Assembly: GCF_015706575.1 (NCBI RefSeq)
Contig: NW_024037052.1
Coordinates: 2,046,001-2,110,000, forward strand
Source of the DNA: Patiria miniata
Lineage: Eukaryota > Echinodermata > Asteroidea > Valvatida > Asterinidae
DNA: 64,000 nt
Reading direction: 5' to 3'
Made by a program: the position numbers and the translations under genes. Each line of letters begins with the position of its first letter. Positions within the stretch are counted from its first letter, which is position 1. Shown here piece after piece: positions 12,928 through 22,856 of the stretch. Below the pieces are notes generated by a model. It had not been told where the DNA came from. It did no database searches and was given only the letters and a program-made list of their open reading frames with translations.

Positions 12928-14113
12928 ACATCCGCGTCATAAAAGACAAAAGACATGTTTGACTTTACAATTGTTGATGGAATGTAACTTTACATCCGCA
13001 AAAAGATTTCGCAAAACGTAACAATGCGTGCCTGGACGACACAAAACTAGGCGTTCCAATGGGGGGGGGGGGGGGGGCAGGGAGGTATTTAACTATTATC
13101 GGACTTATAAAACTCATCTGGCGCAGGCTCCGATGAGAAAAAAATGCTTAGAGAAGGGGGATTCATAATTATTTTAGGATAGGCTGGACACTTGGAATGG
13201 AAACAATAACGTAGTCGGGTGGTACGAAAAAAAACGTTTGGTCCAGGTTCCAATTTTAAAAAAAATCCTAGAGGGGGAGGGTTAACTTATTGTTTGGTAG
13301 GCTGAATTCTGGGGATGAATATAATCACAAAGAAATACTCTGGATACTCTGATTAAAAACAATATCGCGGCCCAGCCGGGCGCGATTTTTTTCCCTAACG
13401 ACATCCGGATTTACATGTACATGTGCATGTACATGGTATTTGTATGAGCGCCCTGTACGATACTTTAACGATACGCACGCAGGTATTACCATGAATTTCC
13501 AGAATTTGTCGAGCAGTGCAAAAGGATTGTGATTTTGCACTGTGAGGGGTGTCCGCGGTATGGGTTTGGATCACCATTTTAACACGATTTTTTGTCTTTT
13601 CTTATCTGAGGCTTTGGAGGACGTTTCTAAAGGGAAATAAAGTCCGAATTTCATTTTTTTTCTTTTAATTTTATATTTTTTTCTCAAGTTTTAAGAGAAA
13701 CAAAGTCCAAAACGTCATGGCGTACACCCAATGCGGATGTCGTTTGGGGAAAAAAATTGCCGGCCGGGCAGGGGAGGGGATGTTGTTTGAACTCGAATAG
13801 AAACCCAGAATTGTGTTTGTGGACAAATATTGCTGTTTCGGCTGTTTGAAATGACTCTGTGACATGTGATGACGACGCTACAAATTTCATCGATAACACA
13901 GACATGATGTCACTAAATATCAACACTATACACCAAGTACAACTGAATATAACCTTTAGTTCTCTATATTATAGGCCCCAGATAAGTTGTCCTTTTAAGC
14001 GAGGTCACATGAAATGTGAATGCGTCATCACGACGTCACTCAAATTTACATCTATATTTTCCTTTTCCAAATAACTATTCAACCCGATCGGACCTGTACT
14101 GAAGAAGATATAG

Positions 14114-14939
14114 GGCTTTGAAATATGCGCCTTTAATGTGGCGTAACTTATAACGTCATCGTGACGCCGGAGAATCGTTGGGGACCATCTGCGGGTGTTA
14201 GTCTATGTGTGTAGGCCTACTACGTCTGAAGTCAATCGGATTTACAAAAGTGCCAAAGTGTATTAGTGGAACAAAAACGTGTACAAATCCAATGGAGAGA
14301 ACACCACCTTTAACGTGATGTAACTTGGCACCTCGTCTGTTCTGAACAAAGTTGCATCTATTATAGCATTTATTGTTCATTCACCGGGCCTTTCATCAAT
14401 CCAATCTCAAATAATTTCGCCCAGCCCGGGTATCGCAGAAAAATTGCTTTGAAATCTTTAGTTGTAGGCCTATACAGGGCGTCCTGAAAAAAAATGGTGC
14501 ATGTAAACCCCTCCATTTTTGCTAATTTACAACCAGGATGTTTTACACCATCTTCAAGGTAATAGATTTAGCTTGAGAATACCGTTTGCTTTGAGATTGC
14601 TTTTGTAAATCCAAAGATATGTTTGAATAATGGCAAAGCCAAGATACCCATTTTGTGCCACTTTCTGTGAAGCAGTTAAATCAATATAGTACTAGTCTAA
14701 AACCAAATCACAATACTGTTAGTGATTTTAACATTTTTAAGCAGAGTGTGCAATATTTATTTATATTTAATTAAATTCTTTCATTGAAGTTTTAAAGAAG
14801 TGAACCTGTGTGTACTTTTATATTGTTTCAACATAAGAACAAAACCCTATGTTGTCGTGTGAATGGAATGTTTGTCTTACACCCATAGGGATAATCTTAT
14901 CAACAGAGCCATAAACTGGCATTGTCTGATCTTTAAAGC
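14114..14939. other. unassigned sequence in the centre of the inverted repeat
   Basis: No exon or RNA gene recognised. At 14472 TACAGGGCGTCCTGAAAAAA resembles a mariner-like MITE end (compare 33043 and 49578), but I found no matching second end, so it is a possible solo terminus. The rest is AT-rich without structure I can name. Confidence 0.4.
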
Positions 14940-15736
14940 ACTTGCTTCCTTCTTGGCAGATAGATTCTTATAGCCCTAGAGAAGATATTTAGAAGGGATG
15001 ACACCTACAATTCTTTTGGGAAGGGTGTCTAATTTGCATAAATCGTTAATACTTGCCGTAAATATATTTAATCCCATATGTTGGTATATCTTTATTTTTT
15101 TACTTTTTTAAAAGTATATTTAGTGAATTCTACTTACACATCCTTAGTTCAATAACATTTATTAAAGAAAATCAGAGACCGGATGATTATGAAGACATAA
15201 TAAAGATCAAACATGGCTACCATTATACCTTAAGGTTGCGCGCATTTACCTCTTCCTCAGATATCATCAAGTAGTCTCGCTAAACGTCAGTATTGATGAA
15301 CTTTAAATTCGCAAAGTTACTTACTGGCACAGTTGCCCTACCAAAAATAAATGGGAAATCATGTTTAAAAAAACGATAACATCTTGATATTTAGCCCAAA
15401 ACTCAAAGGGGGGGGAGTGAGGTGTCCGTAAATTGGGCTAAAAATTAGGCGAAGGGTTGCCTAACGTGGAGTACTTAAAACGAGTTCAAGGAAATCCCCA
15501 AAATAGATTATTTTTGCTTACAATAATTATGTCTACGTCAACACGTTTTCTTACCAGTATTTTTGGGAGTTTCCTTGAACTTGATGAAGTATCCGACGTT
15601 AGGCAACCATTCACCCACTTTTTAGCCCAATTCACGGACACCTCATTTTTCCACGTTTTTCTTGGCTTAATATCACAATGTAATCGTTGTTCACAATCAT
15701 GATTTTCCAGAAAAGTTTTAATAGGGTAACTGTGCC

Positions 15737-16169
15737 CAGGGGCGGATCCAGGAATTTCGCGGATGGGGGGGGGGGGGGGGGGTCATCAGCCAAAAAATCT
15801 GTAAATGTACACAGGTTTTTTTCTCCAGACACTTGGCCTCCGTAAAATCAAAAACTAAGGGGGGGGGGGCTGATACCATATTTCAATAGGGGGCGCTGTT
15901 CAAATTCGACGGGGAGGGGCGGTTTCGACTAAATTGAGCTAGATTAGATGGTGAGTAATTAACCCAATGAAACCTAGGCCTTACTGCAAAATGTTTGGCA
16001 TAGTCCGCATCGCAACTGGCGCAACCGGCATGATAAGATCGATTTGCATAACACGATGTCACAGCTTTGGAATTGGGTTCATGCTTCTTACATTCAAAAT
16101 GGCTGTCATCGACGTGACAGATGTTTTACGTGCATATGACCCCCCCCCCCCCCTCTGAATCCGCGCCTG
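15737..16169. mobile_element. hAT-like MITE with CAG...CTG ends
   Basis: The left end is CAGGGGCGGATCCAGG and the right end is CTGAATCCGCGCCTG, with G-runs and C-runs just inside each end, an arrangement shared by other elements here (22972, 45998, 63706). TGTGCC precedes the left end and follows the right end. The unoccupied site is visible in the opposite palindrome arm (GGCACAGTTGCCC near 15328), confirming an insertion. Placement in hAT is by terminal sequence only; no transposase is present. Confidence 0.75.
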
Positions 16170-16444
16170 TGTGCCAGTAAGCAACTTGGTGAATTTGAAG
16201 CTCATCAATACTAAGGTTTGGTAAAACTACTTGATGATATCTGGAAACAAGGTATAAATGCGCGCAACTTTAGGGTATAAGAGTAACCATTTTGGATCGT
16301 TACTTTGTCCTCGTAATTATTCAGTCACTTATATGTTTTAGAAAATGTCATTGCAGTAAGGATGTGTAAGTAGAATCACCAAAATTTACTTTTCAAAAAA
16401 AAATATAAAAAAATAAAAATATACCCAAATATGAGAACAAATAT

Positions 16445-17090
16445 CGTCAGCAACACCACGAAGTAACACCCATGTACATACCAGTAAAAACTAGCAATCG
16501 GAGAAAACGGCAGCTAAAGTTGAACGTCTTCTAAACCAACACTTTGCGTCAACAGGACAGAGTATTTTCAGTTGGGTTTCTCGTTGTGGACACTTGATGA
16601 ATTGAATGTATTAAATCTGCTGTTTTTTTCACCCGTTTGTGTATTAAATCAACAAGAAAAAAAGAGGAAAAAGGTGAGTGTTAGTTCCTGAAACCGAAAA
16701 GCTGCGAAACTGTACATTTTCGTTTTCATGAAGTAACACTCTTCAATGTAAATAACACGAGGAAAGTGCAACTTCAGGTCAGCGCGCGCGCTCATACAAG
16801 GAGGTTTTCTTCGTGAAAACGTTTTTGCTCACTTTTGAGCAGAGTGCGCGCCATGCATTGCAATCATGGTAAATGGAACTTGAGTGTTACTTCGTGAAAA
16901 CGAAAATTGTCACTTTTGCGCAAAAGTTGCCATGGATAATCAGCGTAATTATTAAAGTAAAGCTCTTGAAGCTTTGAAACTTCGTGCAATGGTAGGCCTT
17001 GATGAATAATGTTTAAAAATCCAAAAAACTGAAAATCGAAAAAAAATATGGTTTAACACGGTGGAGTGTTACTTCGTGGTGTCGGTGACG
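16445..17090. mobile_element. MITE with ACACCACGAAGTAACAC inverted ends
   Basis: Near 16452 ACACCACGAAGTAACAC appears, and its reverse complement lies at about 17066-17082; the match continues outward through CGTCA and TGACG. The element interrupts a palindrome arm whose partner lacks it. Internal copies of the GAAGTAACAC word occur near 16730 and 16890. The target duplication is at most ATAT. Superfamily unknown. Confidence 0.65.
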
Positions 17091-17387
17091 ATATATTACA
17101 CGTCGGGTATTTACGATTTGTGCAAATTAGGCCCCCTTCCCAAAATAATTTCAGGTGTCACCCCTTCTAAATATCTTCTCTAGGACTATAAGAGTCCATC
17201 TGCCAAGTTTGGTGCTTTGGACCAGTCGGTCACAATCTTGTCAAAAATTGGGTCTAGGCCACCTGACTAGAAACACAATGGCGCAGGCAAAAGCCTACAT
17301 GGAAATTTAGAATAGGCCTAGATCAAGGGTTTTTTTCTCCTTCGTTTACCTAAGTTTTAGAAAAGTGAAATAACGCAACACAAACCA

Positions 17388-17465
17388 TAGGGGTGTCGGA
17401 ACAACGGGGTGTTGGATCGTAGGGGTGTCGGAACATAGGGGTGTCGAAACATATAGGCGTGTAAC
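17388..17465. repeat. GGGGTGTCGGAACATA minisatellite
   Basis: Four imperfect copies of a ~16-18 bp motif (GGGGTGTCGGAACAT and variants) lie in a row, next to the downstream end of the decayed LINE at 17410-18180. Confidence 0.7.
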
Positions 17466-18180
17466 CGGTATCACTCCATCTGCTAGGTGGTATTCTGTCC
17501 ACTGTTGGAGTGGCCCATGTGCATCCTTTGCACTTCCCGCATTTAACCTACAAGCGGCCAGGTCTCGGACCAAGATTGTAAGGCATGAAGGTCCTCCTGA
17601 AGAATGTTGCTGTCCTCTTCGCTGACTCTATGCGTGTCATCAGCAAACAACTTAACTTCTGAATCCACGTTATCAGGCGAGTCATACAGGACAAATAAAA
17701 TCAGGCCTAGGACTGAGCCTTGGGGCAATCCACTGCTCACAACGGTCCAATTCAGTCTCGGCGTCTCTCACAGTAACTTGCTGCATCCTTCCGACAGGGA
17801 AATCTTCAATCCAACTCCATATTTTCTTTTCTTCTCCATAGGACTTCAGCTACAGTAGTTTCCTGTGTGGGGCGGAGTCGAATGCCTTTGAGTAGTCGGG
17901 GTAGATCATGTCTATGTCTCCTCCTCGTCAATCATTCTTCTGATATCTTCAAGGGTTTCTAACAGGTTGGTGAGACATGAGCGGCCTTTCATAAAACCAT
18001 GTGATCTTTGGATGGTAGACCAAGATTTTTTTAACGTGATTGAAGATAATTTTTTTGATGATGCCTTCCGTCGTTTTACATGGAATTGATGTGAGGCTCA
18101 TTGGTCTGTAGTTCCCTTAACACTTCTTTGACCCTCTCTGGTAGATAGGAACAACGCGGGCATTTTTATTTTATTTATTT
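17410..18180 (-). pseudogene. decayed CR1-like LINE reverse transcriptase fragment
   Basis: Read on the minus strand, this segment shows pieces of a non-LTR retrotransposon reverse transcriptase in order: NYRPMSLTSIPCK near 18100, a DYSKAFDSAPH-like block near 17890, SGLPQGSVLG near 17720 and the catalytic-box remnant LFADDT near 17645. Stop codons and frameshifts separate the blocks; for example the LPQGS and FADD blocks share one frame but the preceding blocks are in others. Residues around INDL, between PQGS and FADD, have been lost. There is no endonuclease domain and no intact frame, so the element is dead. Motif spacing fits CR1/Jockey-type elements; the exact clade is uncertain. Confidence 0.85.
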
Positions 18181-18894
18181 ATTACTTCTGGTACTGAAAC
18201 CACTGAGGATTCCCCAAATAGCGCCCTAGGCACTGTAAGCTCGAAAGCCTGAAGAAACCTGTAGAGAGAAGACAATGAGAATGTGGAGAAATGATTTATG
18301 ATAGTGATTTGTTGTTTATCATTCACAAATTTGGCGAACAGAGGGCGCTCGCCTACTCACCTTTAAATTGCCAATAAGCTGGCCTGCCCAGGTGTGCACA
18401 ATATTCTACAAATAGAACGTGTATCCGTGCAGCGCAGGGATATGTCTGCAAAGACTGGCATTCGGTGTCGTGTAAGATAATATAGGGCCTCATTAATTAT
18501 TGTTTGGTGCTTATAAAAGACTGTATACATAATTTGATAGTTAAGTATTCTCTTTGAATATTGCTAAGGATCTTTAGAGTGATACAAAAGCTGGTTATTC
18601 TAAGAGAAAGGAGAGGTAACCCAGGCAGCGGTAAACAGTCTTCGCGGGGCAGTGCTCCGGAACTAGTGACAAACGAGAAGGATAGAAATTTGTGTCAGTC
18701 ACGAGGAGAGTCGAGAGAAATGGCCTCCGAATTGGGGAAAATAGAGAGATAATTCCCCCGAATACCGCTGGAAATCATGATGAAAGATACTGTTTGCCGT
18801 GCTTAGCCTGGTGCAGCGACTGGCTACCTCCTTCCCTTCGACTCTGAGCAACCAATGGAGACGAATGAACAAACGAATTAATAAATATTCAGTG

Positions 18895-19153
18895 ATTCTC
18901 CGGTGAAACTTAATCTCCGCTGTGTGTGTATGTTAACTCGCCCCAACGAGACTCAAGCCCCAAGGCGCTACTCCGCGCTCACTACAAGAAGAAATTACAG
19001 TTTTAGAGGTGGGAGGAAAAGCCCAGAAGAATATTCTGGGGAAAACCCACGGAATCAGGCAGGGACTAAAAACCCAATCCACATATTGGCCTGGCCGGGA
19101 TTCAAACCCGGGTCACAGCGGTGGAAGGCGTGGAAAGTACCGCTACGCCAACC
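18895..19153 (-). mobile_element. tRNA-derived SINE
   Basis: On the minus strand the element starts GGTTGGCGTAGCGGTACTTT (an A-box-like TGGCGTAGCGG) and has a B-box GGTTTGAATCC at 19108-19098, about 45 bp downstream, as in an RNA polymerase III promoter from a tRNA. The body continues to about 18895. This is a repeat, not a functional tRNA gene: no cloverleaf follows the B box. Confidence 0.7.
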
Positions 19154-19740
19154 ATTTCTCCATTCTCTTGGTGGTTTACCTTCGTCAAGAGATAAATGAT
19201 GTACAGTGGTTCGGCCATTTCATCAGCCGCCCATACTCAACGCGACAACACGTGGGGACGGATACCATCCAACCCCGGGATAAATATGTCTACCCAATTA
19301 AAATTCTTCAGTTGCTCCTTTACATCCTCTACAGTGGACTTGCAATCTGTTAGAATACTCCATGTCTGATAAGATCAGTCACGCCTCTTTCTGGATGCTC
19401 AGTAGCTCTGCTCTAAGCTTTCTGTTCTCTTCATTCTCCTTGAACGTTAGGTCCGGTGTGATGTGCACTTGTTCCAAACCTTATTGTCACTTGCTTTCAG
19501 TAGCTTTGCTTATTTTAGTGATTGCTTCTTGGTGCTGCTACAGGCTAATATCTCTCAGCATCTTGGGCCTGGGTAATCTACTTTTCCCCCGCCAAATGAA
19601 ATGCCCTTTGGGGGCTGGTTTCTTGAGTTTTGTTTCCAAAATATGAAATGGCGGCCGAAGGTTGAATGAAACAACACATGTGTTTAAGGCCAGATAATAA
19701 TTATTGATAGTAATACAAAAAAACGGGCTTGAGTCGATAG
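19154..19740. other. unassigned sequence
   Basis: A 94-codon open frame (19362-19646) is present, but it has no recognisable domain or splice context, and I do not call it a gene. No repeat ends are evident. Confidence 0.3.
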
Positions 19741-19988
19741 GGTCGCGATTTTGCACCGCAATGTTGTGGGTTCGAGACACCGTTTTTTATCCGATTTTAT
19801 TTTTCTTTCTAATCTGAGGCTTCGGAGGATTTTTTTTAAAAGGGAAATAAAAATCCCAATTTCATTTCGTTCGAACTCATTTTTTCCCCCTAATTTTATA
19901 TTTTCTTCTCATATTTTTAGAGAAGTAAAGTCCAAAACGCCATAGCGTATACCCCATGCGGATGTCGTTCGGAAAAAAAAAAATTGGC
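19741..19988. repeat. third partial copy of an arm segment
   Basis: This stretch resembles 13580-13770 in the left arm (AATCTGAGGCTT, AGGGAAATAAA, AGTCCAAAACG, ATGCGGATGTCGTT in the same order and orientation). It therefore carries part of the giant repeat a third time, inside the loop. Similarity is lower than between the two arms. Confidence 0.6.
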
Positions 19989-19997
19989 GGCCAGCTA

Positions 19998-20045
19998 TTC
20001 GCTCGTACCCACCGCCCTGCAAACAGGGCGGGAGGTACGAGCGAA
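19998..20045. mobile_element. 48 bp miniature inverted-repeat element with ~9 bp TSD
   Basis: TTCGCTCGTACC opens the element and GGTACGAGCGAA closes it exactly. Between them CCGCCCTG and CAGGGCGG form a second stem, so nearly all 48 bases fold into one hairpin. Flanks are GGCCAGCTA (19989-19997) and GGCCCGCTA (20046-20054), eight of nine identical, consistent with a target duplication. The same terminal sequence bounds a larger element at 20671-20946. Confidence 0.65.
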
Positions 20046-20209
20046 GGCCCGCTAGTCTAATTGTTGTGCCATTAGAGGGCGCACTATGCACCGTCCACTA
20101 TCGATCACTAGGTCATTTTTTTATGTATGTGTCCTATTTTCGAGTAGTATAATAAGGGTATAAATGGCGCCACCAACGTCAAAACAGTCCGTCTCCCCAA
20201 TTAAAAAAA

Positions 20210-20309
20210 AAAATTGGGCAACATTTTGGGAAGAAATTCAAATTTCGAAAAAAAAAAAAAAAATGAACAACATTTTGAGCCCCCCAGCCAAATCCTGGGT
20301 GCGCCACTG
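20210..20309. mobile_element. possible one-ended hAT-like remnant
   Basis: The right side ends CCCCAGCCAAATCCTGGGTG followed by CGCCACTG, which resembles the CAGTGGCG...CCAG ends of other elements in this window. A-rich and T-rich runs lie inside. I found no left end or target duplication, so boundaries are approximate. Confidence 0.35.
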
Positions 20310-20670
20310 TGTGCATGGTCAGCAAAGAGAGAATGAAAGATGAAATTAGGCCCGTAATTTGCTCCAGTTTGCAATGGATTATGGGGCGTAGGCATCAAAT
20401 GGCAATGGACTTCATGACAACTTTAACTGGGCGTGATTATCTTTGGGTTGAATTTTCTCCCAAAAGTCATCAGTCAAATTACCCCTTACAAATTGAACAA
20501 AAAAATAAAGACTGACGAGATAAGGTTTATTTTGATGGGTGTCTCAAACACCGTACAGAGAGTTATGGGCATTTTTCCCCCTGATCTTAAGTGGCCGTAT
20601 TTGTCACTGAAGTCTATCGCAGTTTTTTGGCCGGTCGTTATCTGCAACATTTGGTCTACATATTAGGGGC

Positions 20671-20946
20671 TTCGCTCGTATCCCCTTGCAGCGCACCACT
20701 CCTGTTGAGGGCGCTGGGCACTCTCTAATAAATTCCAAAGAGTGAATTAAATGAGGGCCTAGACGTTTTAGAGTAAAAATCACTCTCATTTAAGATTGAA
20801 ATATAAAAAAGAACCACTCCCGGTCGAAGCTCGAGTGAAAACTTTATCTTTTCGATTGAATGAACTTCACTCTCAAACGTCTAGTACCTAGTTTCCGACT
20901 GTGGGAGTGAGTTTTCTCTCTTTTGAATTTAGAGAGTACGAGCGAA
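20671..20946. mobile_element. 276 bp MITE with TTCGCTCGTA ends and 9-10 bp TSD
   Basis: The left end TTCGCTCGTA and right end TACGAGCGAA are perfect inverted repeats. ATTAGGGGC lies on both sides (20662-20670 and 20948-20956), with one further base (T/C) differing. The interior contains repeated CACTCTC/GAGAGT-type words but no coding sequence. It shares ends with the 48 bp element at 19998-20045. Confidence 0.8.
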
Positions 20947-21807
20947 CATTAGGGGCCACCAACCTTGTTCCGCTCCTACTACCTGCTCAGTATACACGAG
21001 TTGAAAACAAAGTTAAAGTATGCCCTGGGGATGACGTTGGGAACCCAATTTGACCATCACGTGATCCGTTGTCTTTGATCACCCTATATATCTTCTAAAG
21101 TACAAGTCCGATTGGGTTGAATCGTTATTTGGAAAAGAAAATATAGATGTAAATTTGAGTGACGTCGTGATGACGTAATCGAATTTCATGTGACTTCGCT
21201 TAAAAAGGACAACTTAACTGGGGCCTATAATATACAGAACTATAAAGGTTCGATTCAGTTGTACTTGGTGTATAGTGTTGATATTTAGTGACATCATGAC
21301 TGTGGTGTCGATGAAATTTGAAGCGTCGTCATCACACGTCACAGAGTCATTTCAAACAGCCGAAACAGCAATATTCGTCCACAAACACAATTCTGGTTTA
21401 TTCGAGTTTAAACCACATATGCTTCTCTTAAAACATGAGAAAAAAAATATAAATTAGAAGAATAAAAATGAATTCGAACGTAATGAAATTCGGACTTTAT
21501 TTCCCTTTGAAAAAAATCATCCAAAGCCTCAGATTAGAAAAGACAAAAAATCGGCTTAAAATGGTGATCTGAACCCATACCGCGGGCATCCATCGCGGTA
21601 CAAAATCACGATCCTTTTCAAATGAGCTATCGCACTGCTCGACAAATTCTGGAAATTCATGGTAATACCTGCGTGCGTATCATAAAAGTATCGTACACGG
21701 CGCTCAACAACCATGTACATGTACTGCGGATGCCGTTTGGGAAAAAAAATTCGCGCCCGGCCGGACCGCGATATTATTTTTAATCAGAGTATCCAGAGTA
21801 TTTCTTT

Positions 21808-22045
21808 GTGATTACGCGCCTATCATATGTTTCCCCCTCCCTCCCCCCCCCCCCCCCCCCCCCGCGCAGCCCCAGGTCCGATTTTGGGATTTGGTCACGT
21901 TTTCCATGCCCCATTGTGGGGATTTTGGTCACTCAAGTTATATTGTTACCATTGGCGTACTACATGGAAAAGCATTTACTAGTGCGCCCCACGTATGTAT
22001 GTCGGGGCATTTTATATTTTATATTTTATATTTTATATTTTTAAT
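21808..22045. mobile_element. truncated MITE and adjoining TTTTA microsatellite
   Basis: GCGCCTATCATATGTTTCCC begins a copy of the element at 11154-11466. It aligns in reverse complement to about 11280-11460 and stops at GTCGGGGCAT (22012), where a (TTTTATA)n-like tract takes over until about 22042. The left large arm lacks an element at the corresponding place (near 13320), so this is an independent insertion that lost one end. Confidence 0.6.
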
Positions 22046-22426
22046 TTGAACCTGGACCAAACGTTTTTTTTGTACCACCCGAGTACCATTATTTCCGTTC
22101 CGAGTGTCCAGCCTATCCTAAAATATGAATCCTCCTTCTAGGCATTTTTTTTCTCACCGGAGCCTGCGCCAGATGAATTTTATAATAGTTATTTTATTTG
22201 ATACTAGTTATATACCCCCGCCCCCCCCCCCGACTGGAATGTCCAGTTTTGTTTCGTCCAGGCACGCATTGGTTACGTTTTGCGAAATCTCCTTGCAGAT
22301 GTAAAGTTACATTCAATCAATAATTGTAAAGCAAAACATATTCATTTCATGTTTTGTTTTGTCTTTAGGACGCGTATCGAGATGCTGTGATCGGGTAGCA
22401 CAGTACAAAATATGTCAATTGTCTGA

Positions 22427-22771
22427 CTACACGGTACAGGTGATAATCTCAATGATAACCAATTGGCTCCATTGTTTCCTTCCCAGTTTCACGCTGCATA
22501 GCGTTTCCTGCTGAGACCTGTTCCCTAGTTTCGCCGCCATAGATCTCTCCGTGTTCGTGTGCAGTATTTTTATCTTGAATTTGATATTAATGTAACCTTG
22601 CTCTTTCATTATTCCCGGTGTAATGATTGCTAATATTCTTGCCGGTAAGTTTTTGTCGTAATTAGATGCTTTTGTTGATGTTTTAGTTGGTCTTTGACAA
22701 ACAACCTGGACGAATACGGCACTCCACATCGCGGGAAACGCCATCTTGGATTTGAATAATAAATCAATCAT
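22427..22771 (-). other. 114-residue open frame, partner of 12544-12927
   Basis: The minus-strand frame begins MIDLLFKSKMAFPAMWSAVF and is the inverted-arm counterpart of the 127-residue frame in the left arm. It ends earlier because of an indel near 22440. No family is recognised. On the plus strand the same stretch has ATGATTGCTAATATTCTTGC followed by CGGTAAGT, a donor-like site, so a plus-strand first exon is an alternative reading. Confidence 0.2.
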
Positions 22772-22856
22772 CTACACATGTGCTTATCCCTTCGACCTAT
22801 TGGAAGGATTTTACAATCATGATTATCCTCATATATTCTGAATGGTAAACTAAGGA

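Larger units (their letters stand above)
10050..14113. repeat. left arm of giant inverted repeat
   Basis: Read in reverse complement, this region matches 21083-25861 in the same order. Examples are 10051-10265 with 25650-25860 (GTGCCTCAA end, GAGCACCTGCAGGGCCC), 12450-12930 with 22400-22860, and 13325-14113 with 21083-21800. The match starts abruptly at the end of the 426 bp satellite and fades at about 14113 on the left and 21083 on the right. Identity is roughly 85-95 percent by eye, with small indels. The left arm has about 1.3 kb (10317-11640) with no partner on the right. Confidence 0.85.
14940..17220. repeat. second palindrome inside the giant inverted repeat
   Basis: Left arm 14940-15505 and right arm 15560-17220 are reverse complements: CTTGGCAGATAGATTCTTAT at 14953 pairs with sequence near 17195, and the core 15417-15505 pairs with 15560-15648 (GGTTGCCTAACG against CGTTAGGCAACC). 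The right arm is longer because two elements inserted into it (15737-16169 and about 16445-17090). Removing them restores collinearity with the left arm. The loop is only about 55 bp. No coding sequence is recognised; the centre differs from that of the outer inverted repeat, so this is a separate event. Confidence 0.8.

Noticed and set aside
19098..19153. tRNA gene on the minus strand
   Set aside because: A and B boxes are present, but no cloverleaf acceptor stem closes; this is the head of a SINE.
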